Of a stretch of DNA of 64,000 bases, positions 61,370 through 64,000 are shown one piece after another. Both the position numbers and the translations under genes were made by a program. Within the stretch, counting starts at the first letter, position 1. Each line of letters begins with the position of its first letter. The notes below the pieces were generated by a model. The model made no database searches, had not been told where the DNA came from, and saw nothing but the letters and a program-made list of their open reading frames with translations. The stretch comes from Bacteroidota bacterium. Lineage in GTDB: Bacteria; Bacteroidota; Rhodothermia; Rhodothermales; UBA10348. The stretch spans positions 62,001 through 126,000 of the forward strand of contig JAJCYQ010000043.1 of the NCBI GenBank assembly GCA_029262835.1, read 5' to 3'.

Positions 61370-63805
61370 ATGTCAATGTTGCTACATAAGGACAACCCGT
61401 CCCGTTTATTGACCATATTGCCTGCCCTCATGCTGACCTGTTTCGTGCTCGTCGGAGCGCCAATGTCTACCCTGGCACAGTCACAGGCGGACGGAAACCA
61501 GTCGGCCCAGCTCGGCTTCGGCTCCGTGCTGGAATTTGCTGGCAGTGAACTGCTCGTGGGCTCGGCGCCCGTTGACTGGCCATCCGGTTCTGATCCAGCC
61601 GGGCAGGTCTATCGGTACGTACAGCGTCCCGATGGAACCTGGCAGGAGGCGGGCCGCCTGGGCGCTCCCGATGGCGAACACGGCGATGAATTCGGACGGT
61701 CCATTCTGGCAGCTGGCGGCCTGTTGTACGTGGGAGCACCCGCCATGGGTGCTGTCTACGTTTTCCAGCCGGCCGCAGATTTCAGTGGCGGCTCGTCGTG
61801 GTCTTTCGCTCGCTCGCTTACGGCGGGCGAGCTACCGGATGGTTTTGAACTGGGCGGTGCCTACGCACGTGGCGGTTTTCGGACGCAGACCCTGGCCCGC
61901 TCGGGCGATACATTTTTCGTGACGTCATTCAATGGTGACACGTCTGAAGGCGCGGTCCACATGGGCACCGGCAATCAGACCATGCTCAGTACGCTCGTAC
62001 AGGCACCGGCATGGGCCATCACGGCCACAGAAACAACGCTTTTCGTAGGCGCGCCCACGATGAATGACAATGCGGGTGCCGTCATGACGTTCGAGCGCGG
62101 CGATGACGGTTCGTGGCGCCAGACAGCGACACTCAGCGCAGCAGATGCAACTTCAGGGGCACTGTTCGGCCGTGCGTTGGCAGCAGACAGCGACCGACTC
62201 TTCGTCGGTGCACCCGGCGAAGATGGACAGGGGGTTGTCCACGTGTACGAGTCCACGGGGGAGGGGAACTGGCAGGAAATCCACGTATTGCGGCAAGCTG
62301 CGGCGGAGGGTGCCGACGCGCCCTCGCCAGCGCCCATGTTCGGCCAGGGGCTGGATATTTCGGGCATGCATCTCGCTGTAGCGGCCCGGGGGACTGCGTT
62401 CATAGTTGACCTGGACGTAATGGATCGGGAGCCGGTTCGACTGGGCGCTCCCTCCGATCAACGCGGACGCAATTACGGCGTGGGCATTGCAATCCATGGT
62501 ACTTCGTTGGCGGTTGGTGCGCCGAGTGCCGACTACGGGTCGGGCCGCGCCATCCTGTATGAGCGCCAGCGCGACGGGTCGTGGGCAGAAACGTCCGATG
62601 CAACGAGCGACGTGGTTCGCTTCGAATCGGTCACGGGTGGCCGCGTCGACTGCGAGGATGGTCAGGTGAACGAACTCTACCCGTGTGACAACGTGGACCT
62701 GGTATCCATGATCAGCACGGACGAACTCGCCTCAGACCGCGGTGCCAACCTGAATGACATCTGGGGCTGGGAAGACCCGGAAACGGGCCGCGAATATGTG
62801 CTGGCGGGCCGAACCGATGGGACGAGCTTCATTGACATCACGGATCCGGAAAACCCGGTTGTGGTTGGCCAACTCATGCGGACGGCCGGATCGCCAGGAA
62901 GCTGGTGGCGCGATATCAAGGTGTATGCCGATCATGCGTATATCGTAGCGGACGGCGCGGAGGATCACGGCATGCAGGTGCTCGATCTGACGCAGTTCCG
63001 GGATATCGACCGTGCCGATATGCCGGTCGATTTTGAGCCGACATACGTGTATGACAGATTGTCCAGCGCCCACAACCTGGTCATCAATGAAGCTTCTGGG
63101 ATTCTGTACGCGACGGGTGCCCGCTCGGGCGGCGAATCGTGCGGCGGACAGCTGCACATGATTTCGCTGGCGGACCCGGCGCGACCAGAATTCCTTGGCT
63201 GTTACACCCACCCGGACTTCGGTGGTACGCACGATGCGCAATGTGTCATCTACAATGGACCAGATGCCGACTACAGTGGTCGTGAAATCTGCTTCAACTC
63301 CAATGGCAACGCCCTCATCCTGGCCGACGTGACTGACAAGTCCGCACCGAAGACCATCGCCGTTGCCGAGTATCCGAATACGGCCTACACGCACCAGGGG
63401 TGGCTCACGGAAGATCAACGCTGGTTCTACATGAACGATGAGCTCGACGAAATGAACAAGATCGTCGACCGTACGCGTACGCTGATCTGGGACATGAGTG
63501 ATCTTGACGAGCCCATCCTTGCCGATGAGTTCTATCACGACAACGGGGCCAGTGACCATAACCTCTACGTGAAGGGTAACCTGATGTACCAGTCCAACTA
63601 CCAGGCGGGGCTGCGGGTATTCGACGTGTCCAATCCTCTCGAGCCGGTTCAGGTCGGTCATTTCGACACGGCACCCTATGCCGACAATATCTACGGTTTT
63701 GCGGGCTCCTGGAGCAACTACCCGTATTTCAAGAGCGGCATTATTGCCGTAAGCAGCCAGGCCGAAGGGGTGTTTCTGCTGCGTAAACGGGAAGTGGATC
63801 TTTAG
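61370..63805 (+). CDS. Exported FG-GAP/choice-of-anchor B family protein
   Basis: 811 aa with signal TILPALMLTCFVLVGAPMSTLAQ. The N-terminal half (about 45-400) is a run of propeller blades of the FG-GAP kind (FGSVLEFAGSELLVGSAPV, LFGRALAADSDRLFVGAPGEDGQGVVHVYE). The C-terminal half has the choice-of-anchor-B pattern: VDLVSMISTDELASDRGANLND, SWWRDIKVYADHAYIVADGAEDHGMQVLDLT, GGTHDAQCVIYNGPDADYSGREICF and DHNLYVKGNLMYQSNYQAGLRVFDVSNPLEPVQVGHFDT. Family members are cell-surface proteins of unknown function. There is no T9SS tail. Confidence 0.88.
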   Translation: MSMLLHKDNPSRLLTILPALMLTCFVLVGAPMSTLAQSQADGNQSAQLGFGSVLEFAGSELLVGSAPVDWPSGSDPAGQVYRYVQRPDGTWQEAGRLGAPDGEHGDEFGRSILAAGGLLYVGAPAMGAVYVFQPAADFSGGSSWSFARSLTAGELPDGFELGGAYARGGFRTQTLARSGDTFFVTSFNGDTSEGAVHMGTGNQTMLSTLVQAPAWAITATETTLFVGAPTMNDNAGAVMTFERGDDGSWRQTATLSAADATSGALFGRALAADSDRLFVGAPGEDGQGVVHVYESTGEGNWQEIHVLRQAAAEGADAPSPAPMFGQGLDISGMHLAVAARGTAFIVDLDVMDREPVRLGAPSDQRGRNYGVGIAIHGTSLAVGAPSADYGSGRAILYERQRDGSWAETSDATSDVVRFESVTGGRVDCEDGQVNELYPCDNVDLVSMISTDELASDRGANLNDIWGWEDPETGREYVLAGRTDGTSFIDITDPENPVVVGQLMRTAGSPGSWWRDIKVYADHAYIVADGAEDHGMQVLDLTQFRDIDRADMPVDFEPTYVYDRLSSAHNLVINEASGILYATGARSGGESCGGQLHMISLADPARPEFLGCYTHPDFGGTHDAQCVIYNGPDADYSGREICFNSNGNALILADVTDKSAPKTIAVAEYPNTAYTHQGWLTEDQRWFYMNDELDEMNKIVDRTRTLIWDMSDLDEPILADEFYHDNGASDHNLYVKGNLMYQSNYQAGLRVFDVSNPLEPVQVGHFDTAPYADNIYGFAGSWSNYPYFKSGIIAVSSQAEGVFLLRKREVDL

Positions 63806-64000
63806 AAGCGTGTTGAATAAGTAGCGGGCCTCTCGAGCGAGGGTATTGCGAGGCGGAGCCATGATGCAGTATTCGCCCGCAACCCCCTCGCTCCCTTCGG
63901 GTTCGGGCGGCATGGCAGCATCTTCTGTGTCGTCACTCCTATGCGTAGCTACGGCTATGCAGACGTCGTGACTTCTTGAATCTGCTGCCATGGCGCTCCG
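63806..64000. mobile_element. MITE-like element, right end outside the window
   Basis: Starts AAGCGTGTTGAA directly after the TAG of the preceding gene, identical to the left end of the element at 50950. An internal segment (TGTGTCGTCACTCC near 63927-63940, followed by a GTAGCTAC palindrome and GTCGTGACTTCTTGAATCTG) resembles the interior of the first element. The right inverted repeat is not reached by base 64000. Confidence 0.7.

Overview
The window is a high-GC, gene-dense chromosomal segment. It most likely comes from a member of Rhodothermota/Rhodothermales or a close Bacteroidota-FCB relative. Pointers are a type IX secretion (T9SS) C-terminal sorting domain, a DUF2480 protein, a FecA-like TonB receptor with a carboxypeptidase-like N-terminal domain, PadR-linked FtsX/ADOP permeases, a choice-of-anchor-B protein and few Shine-Dalgarno sites. 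Lineage is inferred from gene families only.

Layout. 1-9.1 kb: a partial methyltransferase, a TPR-like lipoprotein, a zincin-like protein with an HQAGH motif, a translationally coupled pair (LolD/MacB-type ABC ATPase plus GNAT-RLAN-ATP-grasp ligase), a lipoprotein, and GlnRS fused to YqeY. 9.1-17 kb: a GNAT enzyme, then a minus-strand envelope operon (HlyD-like adaptor, ABC ATPase, 86-aa protein, 272-aa exported protein, MGGD-repeat DUF4097 protein) divergent from an NtrC-type regulator and its kinase. The intergenic region has a -24/-12-like promoter and four dyads placed like enhancer sites. 17-26 kb: YqgE, a three-gene tetrahydrobiopterin-type operon (PTPS, FolE, sepiapterin-reductase-like SDR), HinT, a barrel protein, CoaE, a hybrid kinase, YajC and the SRP RNA. 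26-41 kb: PriA, a lipoprotein, RecG, a PoxB-like enzyme, a DUF2914 protein, a DUF2480 protein, a cysteine desulfurase, a TonB receptor behind two metal-regulator-like operators, an alpha/beta hydrolase, TfoX-like and tRNA-Glu(CUC).

41-51.4 kb is the most fluid part. It has a partial duplication of the tRNA 3' end, a decayed AAA ATPase downstream of a nested palindrome, a T9SS-sorted ORF lacking a signal peptide, a PadR-permease pair, a divergent PadR pseudogene with one stop codon, and a secreted-protein gene disrupted by a 159-bp MITE-like element with a CTAA target duplication. A related element begins at 63806, directly after the last gene.

51.4-64 kb: a SulP transporter, a SEC-C protein, an MBOAT/SGNH-like acylation pair, UspA, a sulfur-related operon (SQR-like flavoprotein, cysteine-less DsrC-like protein, DsrE-like protein), a calcineurin-like phosphoesterase, an M42/M20-like peptidase and a large exported propeller protein. 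The best candidates for undescribed biology are the enhancer-controlled exporter operon with no linked permease, the ABC ATPase/ATP-grasp pair, and the cysteine-less DsrC set.
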